Assembly (NCBI GenBank): GCA_024704765.1
Contig: JAKMXF010000308.1
Coordinates: forward strand, 385,703-448,799
DNA from: Oopsacas minuta
Lineage: Eukaryota; Porifera; Hexactinellida; Lyssacinosida; Leucopsacidae
Length of the DNA stretch: 63,097 nt
Direction: 5' to 3'
Positions 11,217 to 23,429 of this stretch are shown in pieces. The notes beneath the pieces are model-generated. The model saw nothing but the letters and a program-made list of their open reading frames with translations, searched no databases and was not told the origin of the DNA. The first letter of the stretch is position 1. Each line of letters begins with the position of its first letter. A program made the position numbers and the translations under genes.

Positions 11217-12445
11217 TCTATCTATTATAAATACACCTCTTTATAATTATTTTCACTTTTATTTTTATTTTTAACTCATTTTTTGTATTTCTCGTATCTT
11301 TTTGAAATATGAATGTCAAAGATCATGGTGTGTCCATTCGCCTGGAAGCAATTGCCATGTTGAAAACTGGAATTGAGCAGAAGATTCTAGCTTCAAGGCT
11401 AGGTGTCGGTTTGAGGTCGATACAAAGGTGGTGGCATAACGAGTAACATGGAAAAGACCGAAATACTAAATTCCTTCCTGGTAGTATTCCAACCGTGAAA
11501 AAGGTCTGCAAGATAGCCATCTCAAAATCTCTAGGGAAGAGGGGGAAGTCAACACGTAAACTTACACGTATTCTCAATGGTAAGGGATATTCTATCTCGC
11601 ATTTGCGTATATATCGCTATTTGACCAATTCTTTGGAGTAAAATCATTCAAACGTCCTAACATATCTCGGTTGACACAGAAAATGAAGGATAAACGCCTC
11701 CAGGTCGCTAAAGATCACATAAATTCGACAATTGGTGACTGGAAAAAGGTGTGGTGGTCAGATGAATCACCTTTCCAAGTATTCTTCATGCTAAATCATC
11801 AAAACGATCGATCTGGGCTCGGAATTCATATAACATTGGACCTATAGTTCAGATGAAATTCCCACAAAAATCCAAGTCTGAGGTATAATGTCTCACAGGG
11901 CTCTCTCAGGATTACACATCATTCCTCCGAAACAAACGATAAATGGAGCCTACTATCGAGATAATATCTTAGCCAAGACGTGTAGTGATGCTACAAACAG
12001 AACTGCAAATATAGGTTCTATTCTGGAGGGATCAATGCTTGCTGACATGTCTGATTTCCTATTCATGCAGGATGGTGCCCCTCCTCACACTGCGAATTTG
12101 ACACAGAGATGGTTTGTAGAACACTTTCCTCGGTTTCAGAGGAAGGTTGAGTTGCTGGGTAACTCGCAAGATTTAAACCCGATTGAAAACCTCTGGTCAA
12201 TGTTGAAAGATTGTGTTGGACAAATGGCAAATGCTACTAAGCTGGAAGACTTAATTCTACAAGTCAAATCCGCATGGGCTGACATTGACCCTGATATTCT
12301 AGAATTTGGTTTGTAGTATGCCAGCTAGGATACAACTTGTATTAGATAGGAATGGTGGTAATATTGACAAATAATTGGAAAAATACTCGATAACGGAAAT
12401 TCTATTTACATTTTACTGACCCGCTAAGACATATGATACACCCTG
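11217..12445 (+). mobile_element. DD37E Tc1/mariner element, right end intact, left end missing
   Basis: The right end is the complement of CAGGGTGTATCATATGTCTT and is followed by TA (12446-12447). I find no matching left end near 11,217, so the copy seems truncated there, directly against the DUF4817-like relic. It encodes the transposase pseudogene at 11309-12316. Confidence 0.7.
11309..12316 (+). pseudogene. DD37E transposase, inactivated
   Basis: Starting at the ATG at 11309 the reading is MNVKDHGVSIRLEAIAMLK then LGVGLRSIQRWWHNE and a stop. It continues in pieces through KTRKLTRILNGKGYSISH-like residues. The last 142 codons (11888-12316) are open: MSHRALSGLHIIPPKQTING, DFLFMQDGAPPHTANLTQRW with the second Asp, and NSQDLNPIENLWSMLKD with the Glu. 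There are 37 residues between that Asp and Glu, which places it in the DD37E group. The first Asp block (GGQMNHLSKY frame, a relic of WSDESPF) is damaged. A standard SPDLNP has become SQDLNP. It is dead as a gene. Confidence 0.82.
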
Positions 12446-12447
12446 TA

Positions 12448-12774
12448 TATAGATATTAAGCGTATTAAACCATACATATGCGTTTATCAAGTCAATTGAG
12501 GTATATATCAGTAGTACGAATCTAGATACAACATAAAATTTGAGAATTTGATGTTTCATTTATTTTAACATACCATAAAACATATCTTTAAGATTATAAA
12601 ATATTGTTGATTTAGTTAACCATAACGATTAATCTTATTTTGTATATGAATAACCTTACTCAGTTTGGCGGATGCTCAATTTGGACGGTAACATACAGAT
12701 ATCTATATTCATAAGACGCAATTAATCTATGTATGTTTGTGTATACGATATATATTTGCTTGTATGTCTAGAAT
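12448..12774. other. Non-coding AT-rich stretch
   Basis: Nothing recognisable beyond short A/T-rich words. Confidence 0.5.
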
Positions 12775-12775
12775 T

Positions 12776-13170
12776 GATTGAAGAAACTGGAATACTCTCA
12801 GGGCTGACTATTTGCATACAAGGGTATTTCTGACCTGGTTGGGACAATTTCGAGTCTTGGAGGAAAATTGATACAAATGAAGATATTTTGACATCATTGT
12901 CACCTTTTTGTTTTCTAAGAATCACAATATTTACCACTATTCATTCAATATACATTATTGAAGTTTGAAATTTAAATCACTGGTACCCCTCAATGTGGCA
13001 AATGTCCTGATTTCATGATTCTGGATAAATGCAAATTCATTATGGGATAATCACGTCATCATGACTGTACAAAAGTATCCAATTTTCCAAATTTCGGACA
13101 ATGTCACATTTTCTTAATTGCCCGAGTGCCTAGATTACTAACCAAAAGCGATATAGCATCCCCAGTCTCA
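12776..13170 (+). repeat. Dispersed repeat R1, copy a (3'-truncated)
   Basis: It aligns by eye with R1b (17991-18580) from TTGAAGAAACTGGAA through the block with GGTACCC and CATCATGACTGNACAAAA to the TGCCTAGATTACTA block. The 3' third seen in R1b is absent. R1 has no open frame and I do not recognise its class. Confidence 0.65.
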
Positions 13171-13403
13171 GCACAGAAGGCGCTTGAATCAAGTAAATAT
13201 TTTGCCATTTTCTCTTAGTCCTTATTTTCTCATTTTTATCTTTCTTTTCAACTCTTCACCAAGTCTATTACTTTAATGGACTTTTTTCAGAGCTATGATC
13301 CTATACATTCTGAAGTATATGTTTCCCTTTTGTATATTGAAGGTAATTCACAGATGAACATTACTTATTTTATATGTCTTATGGCACTAGTATCCCGGGA
13401 TTG

Positions 13404-13548
13404 ACAACGCTACTTCTGATTAACGAACACTTTGAACCATTAAGTATAGAATAGGACACTAAGAGCAACACCTATTATCATGGAACACCTCCATATTAGG
13501 AAATTGTTTCAGCTGTCCCCAAAGTGTTCCCTTATTGGAGGTTTACTG
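13404..13548. repeat. Possible pogo-like MITE
   Basis: The right end is the complement of CAGTAAACCTCCAATAAGGG and is followed by TA. The left side has a partial match (GATTAACGAACACTTTGAA against AATAAGGGAACACTTTGGG). The CAGTAAACCTCC-type end is characteristic of pogo/Tigger MITEs. The left boundary is uncertain. Confidence 0.45.
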
Positions 13549-14049
13549 TAATGCTTTTATATAGGTGAGTTTACAAAGTTTCACATTTCTAAACTATTCA
13601 ACTAGCATAATACATGTCAGTGGGAACAGTTGTTAGTAGAATAAAATAGTTCCTTTGAGAAATATATTCAAGTGACCACATAAACTACGGGAAATTTTTC
13701 ACTTATACGAGTATCAACTTATATACTCGTCTAGGTTGATTTTTTTAATAGTTCTTGGAATTGAATTTGTTCCCAGATTGACCACATATTGGGTAATATT
13801 CCCTGACAATAAATCACAAAATGTTCTTATAATAATATATGCCTTTAGTAATATGAGTCACTTAAAAAATTATGAAGAGATTCAAGGATAAGTATATTAA
13901 GATTGAGTTTCTTTCGATTTCATATGTAGTAACCCATGAATTGTTTGGGCTGGAGGAAATATTTGGAGCTAGTAGGGATGATGAACAACTTTTGGTTATT
14001 ATTTTGCATGGCCTAAATTTGTAGAAACAGCTATACCTTGCTAAGAAAT

Positions 14050-14190
14050 ACTCTTTTGATAGTGTGCCACACTTTGGTTCGCAGTGAAGCAAAAAGTAGG
14101 GCGACTGACTCTCAAAACGGCAACCCTCAAGTCTATACATATATCTATAGGATATTAATTGCGAATTCCAATCTCGGTATTAGGTTTGTC
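14050..14190 (+). repeat. Possible tRNA-derived SINE fragment
   Basis: The segment GGGCGACTGACTCTCAAAAC followed by GGCAACCCTCAAG, and later GCGAATTCCAATCTCGG, resembles an A box plus a decayed B box spaced as in a tRNA-like head. No cloverleaf can be closed, so it is not a functional tRNA. Confidence 0.35.
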
Positions 14191-14572
14191 CAAAGGTTCT
14201 ACATTTGAGGTTAATTTCAGGCCAATTTCAGGTCTTCTAACAATTAATTGAGTGTAGTTAATCAACTGAGGAATGGGGGAACTATACACTAACGGAAGTA
14301 TAGATATATTGTCACTTTTCACTTGGGATTTATTTTGACCAGAGCCTAATACATTGAAGATTTATCATGGAAGTAATTCAATTCAATTTTCGAGGTAATT
14401 AAGTGGCGGGATTACCAAGGTAAGATTATCAGAGAAGAAAGAATACCGTAAATTCCCAAAAGCCTGAAAATGCTCTGAATTACTTGCAAATGACCTGAAT
14501 TGTCATCAAAATGACCTGAAAGTGACCCGACTTTTAGACAAGTCGGCCCGAGATCCCGAATTTCAATCTACA

Positions 14573-15130
14573 TCTATATTATTAAAACTCAATTTTTGTG
14601 GCTGTGGGTGTTTGTTTGTCAGTACAATTTGTATATTATAATAATAGTGAAGATGATCTGCGTGTATATTATAAGGAATAACATTCCTTCGGCTGACGAT
14701 AAATAAAAAATAAACAAATAGTTGAAATTTCTATGTATATTTTGAGTCCGCTGAATCCCAATTCCCATTTTCAAGTTTCTCTCTTGTAAACTTATTTTTC
14801 TTATGAATATACAGTAAACAGATAGTTTAAATCTCGAAATATTCTTAGAAACCTGCTCCTAATAGGTATATTGGGGTAATCAAGAACGTGGATTCAAAAT
14901 ATGATATTTTCAACTCCATATTGTAAATATTTGTTCTTGTTTAGGTCAATTTTCTAAATCATGTACAATACATCCTTTCATTAGTTATCCTATGTCAATC
15001 GAGTAAGTTGATTCCAAATATGTTATTTTCAACTACGTATTGTGAATATTTGTTGTGATACGTCGGGTACGCTGATTCTAAATGTGATCTTTTCAATTAC
15101 TTGTTGTCAGTATTTGTTCTTTTCTTTTAT
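14573..15130 (+). repeat. Helitron-like 5' end and body (R3 copy a)
   Basis: It begins A^TCTATATTATTAAAACTC followed by a TTTGTTTGTC tract, the form of many Helitron 5' termini (TC start in an A/T context). Within it the word GATTC-AAATATG-TATTTTCAA recurs at about 14,890, 15,010 and 15,073. Related ends occur on the minus strand at 19,985 and 20,320. No Rep/helicase coding is present. Confidence 0.35.
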
Positions 15131-15408
15131 TTAACAACCCCTTGGCTACAGATATATCTCTTGGAGTTTCTTTATAATTAGAATATTTCGAGTCAATATT
15201 CAAAATTTATACGTGGGGCGCACGTTTATTCGGATCCCAAAAAATGTAATTTATATGATATTAATTTCCTATATGTGCTGCTACTTTTCAATTTGCATAA
15301 TTCGAGGTATGAAGTGTCGAGCCCCATACGAACCACAGACTGTTCGCAAGCTTCGCAGCGCGAGCTCTTATACTACTAAAACGCTATTAATCTATAAATG
15401 TGTAAATA

Positions 15409-15749
15409 CAATCAACATTCGGTAACTCGAACGTCTGAGGAAATCAAAATCGGTTTGATTTTACAGATGGCCTCGATTTAAGGTCCCGATTTCCATGCGA
15501 CACTTTGCAAATGAAGAGCTGAAACTTTACTGCTTGATCAATTTTTTTTTGTACTTTTCATAAATGCAAAATAATTAATGATATGCTAGAAACTTAACAT
15601 CCCTTAATTCGACCCTGATTATCTTTCCGAACAATCGAATGTTCTAGTTAACTGATGCGATAAATACCAAAGTTCAACGAAGGGAAGTAACTATTCGTTC
15701 GAGATAACGATTGTTCAAGCTAACGGGCATTCAATTTACCTGATGACTG
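15409..15749. repeat. pogo-like MITE, 341 bp
   Basis: It lies between TA dinucleotides (15407-15408 and 15750-15751). The inner ends read CAATCAACATTCGGTAACTC and the complement of CAGTCATCAGGTAAATTG. Both lead into stretches of GAACGNNT and TTAGCTTGAACAATCG type, as in pogo MITEs. The terminal repeats are worn. Confidence 0.45.
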
Positions 15750-15751
15750 TA

Positions 15752-16186
15752 TATATGCTAGCGCACTTCGCTTGTTAGGTTGCTGGGTAGTAGCTTACTC
15801 CCTCATGTTTACTAAAGAATTAGACATCTAAATATCATATGCTTTTGGTCGCTAAGCATGGTATACTCAAAATTTTGGGAAATTTCGCTGTTTTAGTACA
15901 GTCATGATAAGTTAATTACTTCATGATGAGTTGGCATGGCATTTTCTCACAATCATGACTCCTGGAAATTTAGCTTTGAGGGGCGTTTGTAGTTTAATTT
16001 TCAAACTTCAATAGTGTATATTGCGTGGGCAGTGGCTGATAACTTGATATTTCAAATATCCAATGAGGTGACATTACGTCATAATTCCTTTATGTGTGAG
16101 TTTTGTTCCAAGACTCAAACTTTCCAAGTCAGGTCTAAAATACTCCTCTATGCCACAAAGTAGTACTGGGGTCCAGTTTCTCCAAT
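15752..16186 (-). repeat. Dispersed repeat R1, copy c
   Basis: In reverse complement it runs from GGAGAAACTGGACCCCAGTA through the GATATTTGAAATATCAAG area to TAGCGACCAAAAGCAT and AGCAACCTAACAAGCGAAG, matching the order in R1b. Its 3' end touches the pogo-like MITE at 15409-15749. Confidence 0.55.
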
Positions 16187-16459
16187 CACCTTTCGTATCA
16201 CAAACCACAACTATGTCACAAGAATTTTCACTTAGTAACAATTTCGTGAATTTTAATGGCACAATCCAAAAAAATCAGACCTTCTCTATTTCACTTAACG
16301 GAGCGACATTTGTTATTCAAATTTACGGAACGTAATGTAGCAGAACGGCCAGTCTACACCAGAGGTTGTCACGAAAATTTTTGCCTCTCTGACTTTGTTT
16401 TGTTCCAGACACACTTTCATCCCTTGTTTAGACACCAGCTTGGCATCTATCCCGCGGGG

Positions 16460-16920
16460 ACCAATTTTCCGATTACTGCCACACATATCTGGCATAAGAT
16501 GGTAATATTCATTATACATAATATGCTCAATGGAAGAACCTTTTGACCTTACTTCAGCTCGTACTCACCGCGTATCTAACCTACCCGTTTGCGGGTTCTC
16601 AACCTAAGCCCTGAAATTCTTGTTATTTATGCTGTTGATTTGACTTTGTTTCTTGTCCAACTATTTAATCTAAAATGTGTGAATTTATATGGTTATTATC
16701 ATCTGTTGCCATAATTATCATTAGACTAGCTTGTTTCTCCCATCCCAGTTGTCACAAACACAATTTATTCATAAGGAATGAATGGTTTATTAACTACAAT
16801 TCCAGCCAGTAGATTGAGTACGAGCTGAACTAAGGTCAAAAGATTCGTTGTGTTTATTATCATGAATATTACCATCTTATGCCAGATAAGTGGATGTGTG
16901 GCCGGCACTGGAAAATGATT
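16460..16920. repeat. Foldback repeat FB3
   Basis: The arms are 16460-16567 and 16814-16920. The left arm reads TCTGGCATAAGATGGTAATA ... TTCAGCTCGTACTCA, and the right arm is its complement with small gaps. The 246-bp centre is non-coding. The short frames across it are not genes. Confidence 0.75.
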
Positions 16921-17990
16921 ACTTTCGGACATTAGACTGTTGTATGACCATTTACTTACCTTGACGGTTTATTTATCTCTATTACGTGATCATTGATATT
17001 TTCTATCCATGACAGTTTACTTACCTTTAGCCTTTTCTAATATTTCTATCGACTATGGCTTCATAATTTATAATTCTTAATACAAATCTACTGATTCGGT
17101 TTACAATATATGCATACACGTTATCAACAATTTCAAAGAATTTTACTTCTACTTCGAATCATCTCTTCTAAAATAATCATATCATTAAAAGTATACCAAT
17201 TATTGAGGTAAGGATTTCTGCTATGAATTAGATCAAAAATAACGGTTCATAGTGGTAAGATCTGTTTCATAAACACAGAGGAGCATTGCTGTAATAATGG
17301 AGGTCAGAGCAATAACCACTTGCAATGACATTCGTTTTCTCGATATCAGAGTGTCTATTACAAATTAATATGTTAGCATCTAGCATTTAGAAAAAGCGAC
17401 AATCTCAACATCTGACCTTAGGCACTATTAGCATCCGTTAGAGATTAGCTTAAATATGTTCTCGGTACGTTACTTTCGAGTTTTCTCTCAAGGTATCGTG
17501 AAATATTGCTTGCTCCCTCTAACAATAATGCAACAAATTCTCCTCTATAATTTTTGAAAAACTAACTTGAGACCCAGTCAAAATAGCTGATAAGGCACGA
17601 AACGAACAATTTCCATTTACCACAATCTGCCAACATCATAGATCGACTTTACTATATAACAAATTGATAGTTTAAGTTTGTGGGCACCTACGTAGAATTT
17701 CTAACCATTGACAAAAGTTGACTGCAATAGTTCCATCGTGTATGGTGGGCTTTAGTCTCTTGTTTCCATTATCACAATTTATAATTTACCAAATAATGAA
17801 TACAAAAAGTTACTAAATGATTCGTGAATAGAAATAAATAACAAATGAAACTATCTGAGCTACCCAGGGGAGTTACCTGTGTAGAGAGTTTACTCAAACT
17901 TCTATAATTATGTCATAGTTTCGTGAAATAGCTCACCACAAAACTCCAAAACTTTAGAATTATTACTACTCTTGGAGAAAATATATTGTT
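16921..17990. other. Non-coding AT-rich stretch
   Basis: No supported feature. Confidence 0.5.
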
Positions 17991-18580
17991 TGAAGAAACT
18001 GGAAGACCCCCAGTGCTGATTTTGGAGAAGATGAGTTATTTGGGCCTGCTTGGACAGGTTTGAGTATTGAAAGATATTTCACACCTACGATGAAATTATG
18101 ACGTCATTGTCACTTTATTGATTTTCAAAAGTCACATTATTTACCATTGCTCTGCCAATATACATGATAAATGGTTGAAATTTGAATTACAGGTACCCTT
18201 AAAGTGCCACACGTTCTCCCTTCATGAGTTCGACAGAATCCAGACTCATCATGGGATTCTTACATCATCATGACTGCACAAAATATTAAAAATTTCCCGA
18301 ATTTCGATATCTTTGACAATTTACTAATACTCGATGCACGAAGTGCCCTTATTACTAGCCAAATGCCACAGCAGCCGCAGTAGTCCACCCAATGCCATTG
18401 GAATTTGGATGTACCATGGATAATGTAACTGTATTTCCACCATGAATTTTACCTCGAAGAACATAGTGCTGATAAATCCGGTCATGTAGCGACCAAAAGC
18501 ATTAAGATATTTGCTGTTGTAATACATCGTTAATTTGAGGAACTAAGCGGTCGCGCAGCGGCCTAGCCAGCGAAGCTTAC
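17991..18580 (+). repeat. Dispersed repeat R1, copy b (longest continuous copy)
   Basis: About 590 bp. Landmarks in order are TTGAAGAAACTGGAAGACC, GACGTCATTGTCACTTTATT, GGTACCCTTAAAGTGCCACA, CATCATGACTGCACAAAA, CATGGATAATGTAACTG and the GC-rich tail GCGGTCGCGCAGCGGCCTAG. It serves as the reference for the other copies. No open frame. The tail with short inverted repeats could be a Helitron-type 3' hairpin, but I cannot show that. Confidence 0.65.
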
Positions 18581-18884
18581 TATTTGTGCTTGTAAGTTTG
18601 AATTGTAGAAATGAGAATGTTGTACATGAAGTTATCATATAAAAATTTTTATTTTTTCCCATTTTGAAAGTTTTCGAAAGCATTATCTAGTTAATAGTAG
18701 TAAAACCTTTGAAATCAAATATTTACAAATGTATCGTAAACTTAAACATGTTTTCTGATTGGGGATCTACAATACAACGGAGTCGGAAAGGAAGTATTTG
18801 CTGGGCCCATTGAGTATATTTTCAAAGTAAAATTTACGGGTATTCCCAAGTTTGGAAAATTAGGACTAGAATATTAGAGTCCAT

Positions 18885-18968
18885 AGTTCTCCGGATAAGG
18901 CGTCCACCGGCAGAATCATACCTTACGCTGACCGACCTGCGATTCAAAATACTTGACAGCCTTCGAAT
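18885..18968 (+). repeat. tRNA-Arg-like relic (possible SINE head)
   Basis: CGGATAAGGCGTCC matches the D-arm/A-box region of arginine tRNAs. GCGATTCAAAATAC, about 40 nt later, could be a decayed B box. The acceptor and T stems do not pair, so I do not call a tRNA gene. Confidence 0.3.
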
Positions 18969-19401
18969 ATGGTATTTAGCTACTTAATTGTCAGGGGTTT
19001 GGCTTACTGCTTTGGCTAGGACCGCTATCGGCCGATTCGTTACATCTCGGAATACTAAATATACAGCTGCACGCCAATTTTGGAATCTTACCCTCATTCC
19101 ATCTTAGCGTACTATTGTGACAACAGTGTGTCGTGCCTATGAGCCGCAAATTCCCTCCAATTTCAGAGATTATAATCATGATTTAGATATATCTCGTCTT
19201 TCATAATGGCCTGGCCTGTTTACAGGGGTGCAGATGGGTCCCTCTCACTCTCGTGATCTATAGTGATGAAAGAACCATCTCAAATCACAATTTCTGACAA
19301 GATATATTCCACAAATTTCTTCAGTGGAATATTGAAACTATATAATTTCACTAAATATCCATTTAGCAGAAATGTGCAAGAATATTCGTGTTATTTATAA
19401 G

Positions 19402-19419
19402 ATACACACACACACACAT
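19402..19419. repeat. (CA)n microsatellite
   Basis: Eight or nine CA units. Confidence 0.9.
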
Positions 19420-19867
19420 AAGATAATGTATGCCTTACGAGTCGTTCCCGCCCCTCGTAAAGAGGCTGGCTGCGCCCCTGCCTGTAATTAATATTCTACT
19501 AATTACTTTTGAAGATTCATTATTTGCTTGGTTAAACCGAATAGTTCAATATTTGGCTCAACCGACACAAATGGACGAAATTCTGTTCCTTTTAAGCATC
19601 AGTATCCGGTAAGACAGCAATCACTGAACAGATGTATGAGTTTCTTTGAAAAGTTAGTTTCCAAATCAATAATATTCCGTAGAAACAAGCATAAAATATC
19701 CGAATGTTTTTGGCCGATTTCAGTGATACTTGTAAAATTTAGTTTCATTCCCCAGCACAAAATCCAAGTTGCAAAGAATTGGATATTTTGTATACGAAAT
19801 AATCTCCAACGTTAATATTATTGGTGTTGAGATTGAATAACCAATGATACATCTCAGGGCATATAGT

Positions 19868-20320
19868 GAAAATATATACCTACGAGCCTTTGGCTCATCG
19901 CTTCGCGAGGAACTCGGCGCAATGCGCCTCGAGGTATTCAACGGACAAACTAACAGACAAACAACGATTGAGATTTAATGATGTTGTTTCCAATATTCAG
20001 ACTCAGCATATTCGATTACCCCAGTACAGTCGTTGAAAGTATGATTCTACCTCAATTTTGAAATATGTTTATTTTATATTCCTAAAAACAAGAATAAATT
20101 TACATATGATTGATTCAAAAGTGTGAAAATCGGATTCAGCATGTTCTGTCTATTTAGTCAAGTTTTATTGAATTATATTTACTTCCTTGATAAACACGAT
20201 GCATATATAGTTATGAGACAATTTCTAAATTGCATACCTTAAATCCTTTCCTTGACAACTGACAAACAAACAAACAGACAGACTGACTGATGAACAACAA
20301 TTGAGATTTAATAACATAGA
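19868..20320 (-). repeat. Two Helitron-like 5' ends (R3 copies b and c)
   Basis: On the minus strand one copy starts at 20,320 with A^TCTATGTTATTAAATCTC followed by TTGTTGTTCATC and a CTGTTTGTTTG tract. A second, more worn one starts near 19,985. GC-rich hairpin words (GCGCAATGCGC, and GAGCC-TTT-GGCTC) lie at 19,868-19,930. The same start is at 14,573 on the plus strand. No coding. Confidence 0.35.
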
Positions 20321-20829
20321 TTTGATCTACACAAGAATCTTTCACAGGTAATAACAAACAAGTCAAGGTATGTAGTGTTTCGGAAATTATTGCAGTGGCC
20401 ATGGCCGCGGCAATCGGGGCGTTTTGGACGCCCTGCAATATGTATATTATTTGTGCTAACTTTCAGCAATCCGATAATTCGTCCCTGAGATGAAACTACT
20501 CTTCTGTTTATGACACACGTAATACATATGGTAAGAAAGGCCCCCACTTATATACCGCTCTTGATGAGTTTACATGAAATAAATGTAATATAAATTGATA
20601 CAAAGAAACTGATAGTCATTTGTGAAGATATCCTATAATTCAGTCGAGTTTTGGCATTTGTTCCACTTGTGGCACAAACAGAAGAGTAGCTATATCTCTT
20701 CGAGGAATGATCGCATTGCTTTGAAAATTAGCACAAATGATATCTATATTGTATTCCCCTTCTGAATAAAGAACTCTTTCACGATACATTTGCAAATATT
20801 TATATTCCAAGTTTTATTATTCTAGTTAA

Positions 20830-21139
20830 CTAGATAAGGAAATTAAAACATTTTGAAAATGGCAAATGAAACAAATTGTGATTGCATTTGACAAAGATGA
20901 TGACGCCATAATATTTTGCACAGTGAAGGGTAACTGTGATTCATCTTTCAAACACCTAGCATATAAATTTGTTGATTAGTGGCTGATAATGTGATTTTCA
21001 AAAGTCCCAAAAGGGGACAATTATATCATCTTTCCGTCATGGGTGTGAATTTTGTTCCACTACTCAAACTTGTCCTAGCCAGGCCAAAATACCCACGTCT
21101 ACCAAAAATCAGCCTTGCTGTTTTCCTGTTTCTTCAATC
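20830..21139 (-). repeat. Dispersed repeat R1, copy d (5' part only)
   Basis: In reverse complement it runs TTGAAGAAACAGGAAAACAG, GGCTGATTTTTGG, GGCCTGGCTAGGACAAGTTT and on to GTTACCCTTCACTGTG, matching the first half of R1b. A 70-codon frame inside it is not a gene. Confidence 0.55.
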
Positions 21140-22020
21140 AATTCTGAACATCAATACTCAACAAATTTGCATTTCTTGCTGGCGAACCTAAGCCACCAAA
21201 ATATGAAATGGTAGCAATTAGTCACCATTTCACTCGTTTTTCGAGACACATTGCATATCTCTATGTAGAATCTAAATATTTGGTAGCTAACGCCACCAAA
21301 CCACCTAATTCATCGAGGACTGCTGAATATACAAACATTTATAGTCAAATTAGTCTATAAGGGCCACCGAAAGTACTTGCCTATAGTAACCATATTGTGC
21401 AGGAGGCCGCTATACAGAGGCAGACGTATATTAATCTAGATAGATTAATCGAGTTTTTACAGTATAGACTGGCGTGTTTAGCTTGCTAGGTAGCTGCGCG
21501 ACATTTTAGTGCCCCAGGTTAGCTTAAGTATGAAACGGCTAAATTTCTTAGTGCATTTGGCCGCTACGCGACTGGGTATACTCGATCCTTTGTGCCTCGA
21601 ATGTATTTAATAGCGGAATTTTTATGATTTGATTATCCATGGTCCATCAAAATTAGTTTTAGGGGCCAGGCCGCTGCTACTGGTGGGGTCCAGGTTATTT
21701 ACCTGGGGCACGCTAAATTTCAGTAGGGGCACAGGCCCTACCTGGCCTCATCCTCGCGTCCCGTCTTCTTCAATGGTGACTCTGGAGGTACTACGTAACT
21801 ATTGATTAATAATCTCGGCAGTTGGTGCCGTAGCAGGCCTTCATCTGGGTGCGCAATGCGGACCCAGGAGTGAACACTTTTTAGAAGATATTTGCTAGGT
21901 TGCGTGTACCCAAGTTTTCAACTGGGTACGCATTGCGCACCCATTGGTGCAGCATGGTTTTGAAAAAGATTACAGACACAAATCATATCAAAATACATAC
22001 GATGATACATTCACGAACTA

Positions 22021-23392
22021 CAGTGTGTTCGGAAATTATTGGGACTGATTATAAATTTATTATACTATGAATTCATGACTTGTAGAGATTTCTCGTTTTA
22101 ACACTAAGTTAAAATACATATAGTTGAAGAAATACTAGCATTATTATCACATTCTATCAATAATTAATTTTTTTCCCAGCATTGTCTAAACACAATCTAA
22201 TTCTTTTGGGCATTGAAGTGCAAAAGGGACGGAGAAAGTCTGGATCAAATGTTGCCCATATGTCCTGAATTGCCTGTTTTAGTTGGCTTACAGATTTAGG
22301 ATGAAGTATAATCAACCTCCTTTTCAAAACTGCCCACAGATTCTCAATGGGCGCTAGGTCTGGACTATTTGGCGGCCAATCAATTCTAAGGGGGACGAAC
22401 TCCGTCTTCCACCCCTTAGCTGCTCTGCCAGTGTGCACAGGGCTGTTATCCTCCCGTAAAACCCAGCTATTTCCTTATTTTGCGTTAGCCTCCTCAATAA
22501 GACACTCGCGAAGAGTGGAAATATACACCACCTGATTGAAATTTTCTGGGAAAATCCTCAGATGTGTAGTCCCCATTATCGAAATTCCACCCCAAAGATG
22601 AACTTTAGATGGATGCCTGAAGGTTGGCAGATGAACCGTTTGTCCCTTTTTAATCCACAGGTTGACTCTTCCAGAGTCAAGCCAAACTGAACATTCATCA
22701 GTAAAGAAGGTCTTACTCCAGTCAAAACACTTCATTTCTTTACACCAAGCGATTCTTTTGGATACATGGAGGTCGGTGAGTGCTGGAACTCGGACAGCCC
22801 GCTTGCTGACAAAGTTTTGCCTCTTTACTTGAGTATGAAGAGTACTTATGGATACAGGAGAGCTCAATCTCGGTAGTATAGAACGTAGAGAGGTCCTCGG
22901 ATTGCTTTGATACGAAGCAGCTATCCTTCTTTTGTCATTTGCCTCGATTTTTGAAGGACGACCAGCACCCCTTTTGTGCTGAAGGCTTTTATATCTTTTA
23001 TCAGATTCAAGACACGATATACAGTCTGCTTAGGTATACTTGTTCGCTGGCAGATATCCACTCCTTTGGTAATTCCTGCATTGTATAGTATCTCTATTTG
23101 ATTTCTACGCTGTTGTTGGGTAGAGTGCATGTACATTGTACAAAATATGCAGTCTTAGATGACGGAAATGGGGTCTCGAAATATATATAGGTATATTTGC
23201 TTGGGAATCACAATATTTCAGCCAAACAAACGAAATATTATGTGAAATAGCGAATCTATTGGTTTTCTAACAATTATAGGAAGTGTATATATACAGTAAG
23301 GTAAATGGTTGTATAATATGCGCATAACCTGATGTCCTTCATGGTGATTCAAGGTTAATCATGAAATGTCCTAATAATTTCCGAACATACTG
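22021..23392 (-). mobile_element. Tc1-like (DD34E) element, full length
   Basis: The ends are CAGTGTGTTCGGAAATTATT and the complement of CAGTATGTTCGGAAATTATT, flanked by TA (22019-22020 and 23393-23394). At 1372 bp it is full length. It sits between the transposase end and the 3' terminal repeat of the surrounding hAT, so it is the youngest layer of the nest. Confidence 0.9.
22157..23136 (-). pseudogene. Tc1 DD34E transposase with one stop and one frameshift
   Basis: The start at 23136 reads MHSTQQQRRNQIEILYNAG, SIPKQTVYRVLNLIKD. A frameshift near 22,980 leads to KRGAGRPSKIEANDKRRIAA. From 22867 the reading is LHTQVKRQNFVSKRAVRVPA, ISKRIAWCKEMK, the first Asp in TFFTDECSVWLDSGRVNLW, and VHLWGGISIMGTTHLRIFP. 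After a TAA near 22,475 come EDNSPVHTGRAAKGW (second Asp) and DWPPNSPDLAPIENLWAVLK (Glu, 34 residues later). It ends at 22157. Only two lesions over about 330 codons makes it one of the better-preserved Tc1 copies here. Confidence 0.88.
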
Positions 23393-23429
23393 TATGAAAA
23401 ACATTATTAGTCTATTCTACGTGGAGACT

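Noticed and set aside
16096-16546. Plus-strand frames at 16.1-16.5 kb as small genes
   Set aside because: They run from repeat R1 into a foldback arm and have no motif.
18885-18968. Functional tRNA-Arg gene
   Set aside because: Only the D-arm word and a weak B box match; acceptor and T stems do not pair.
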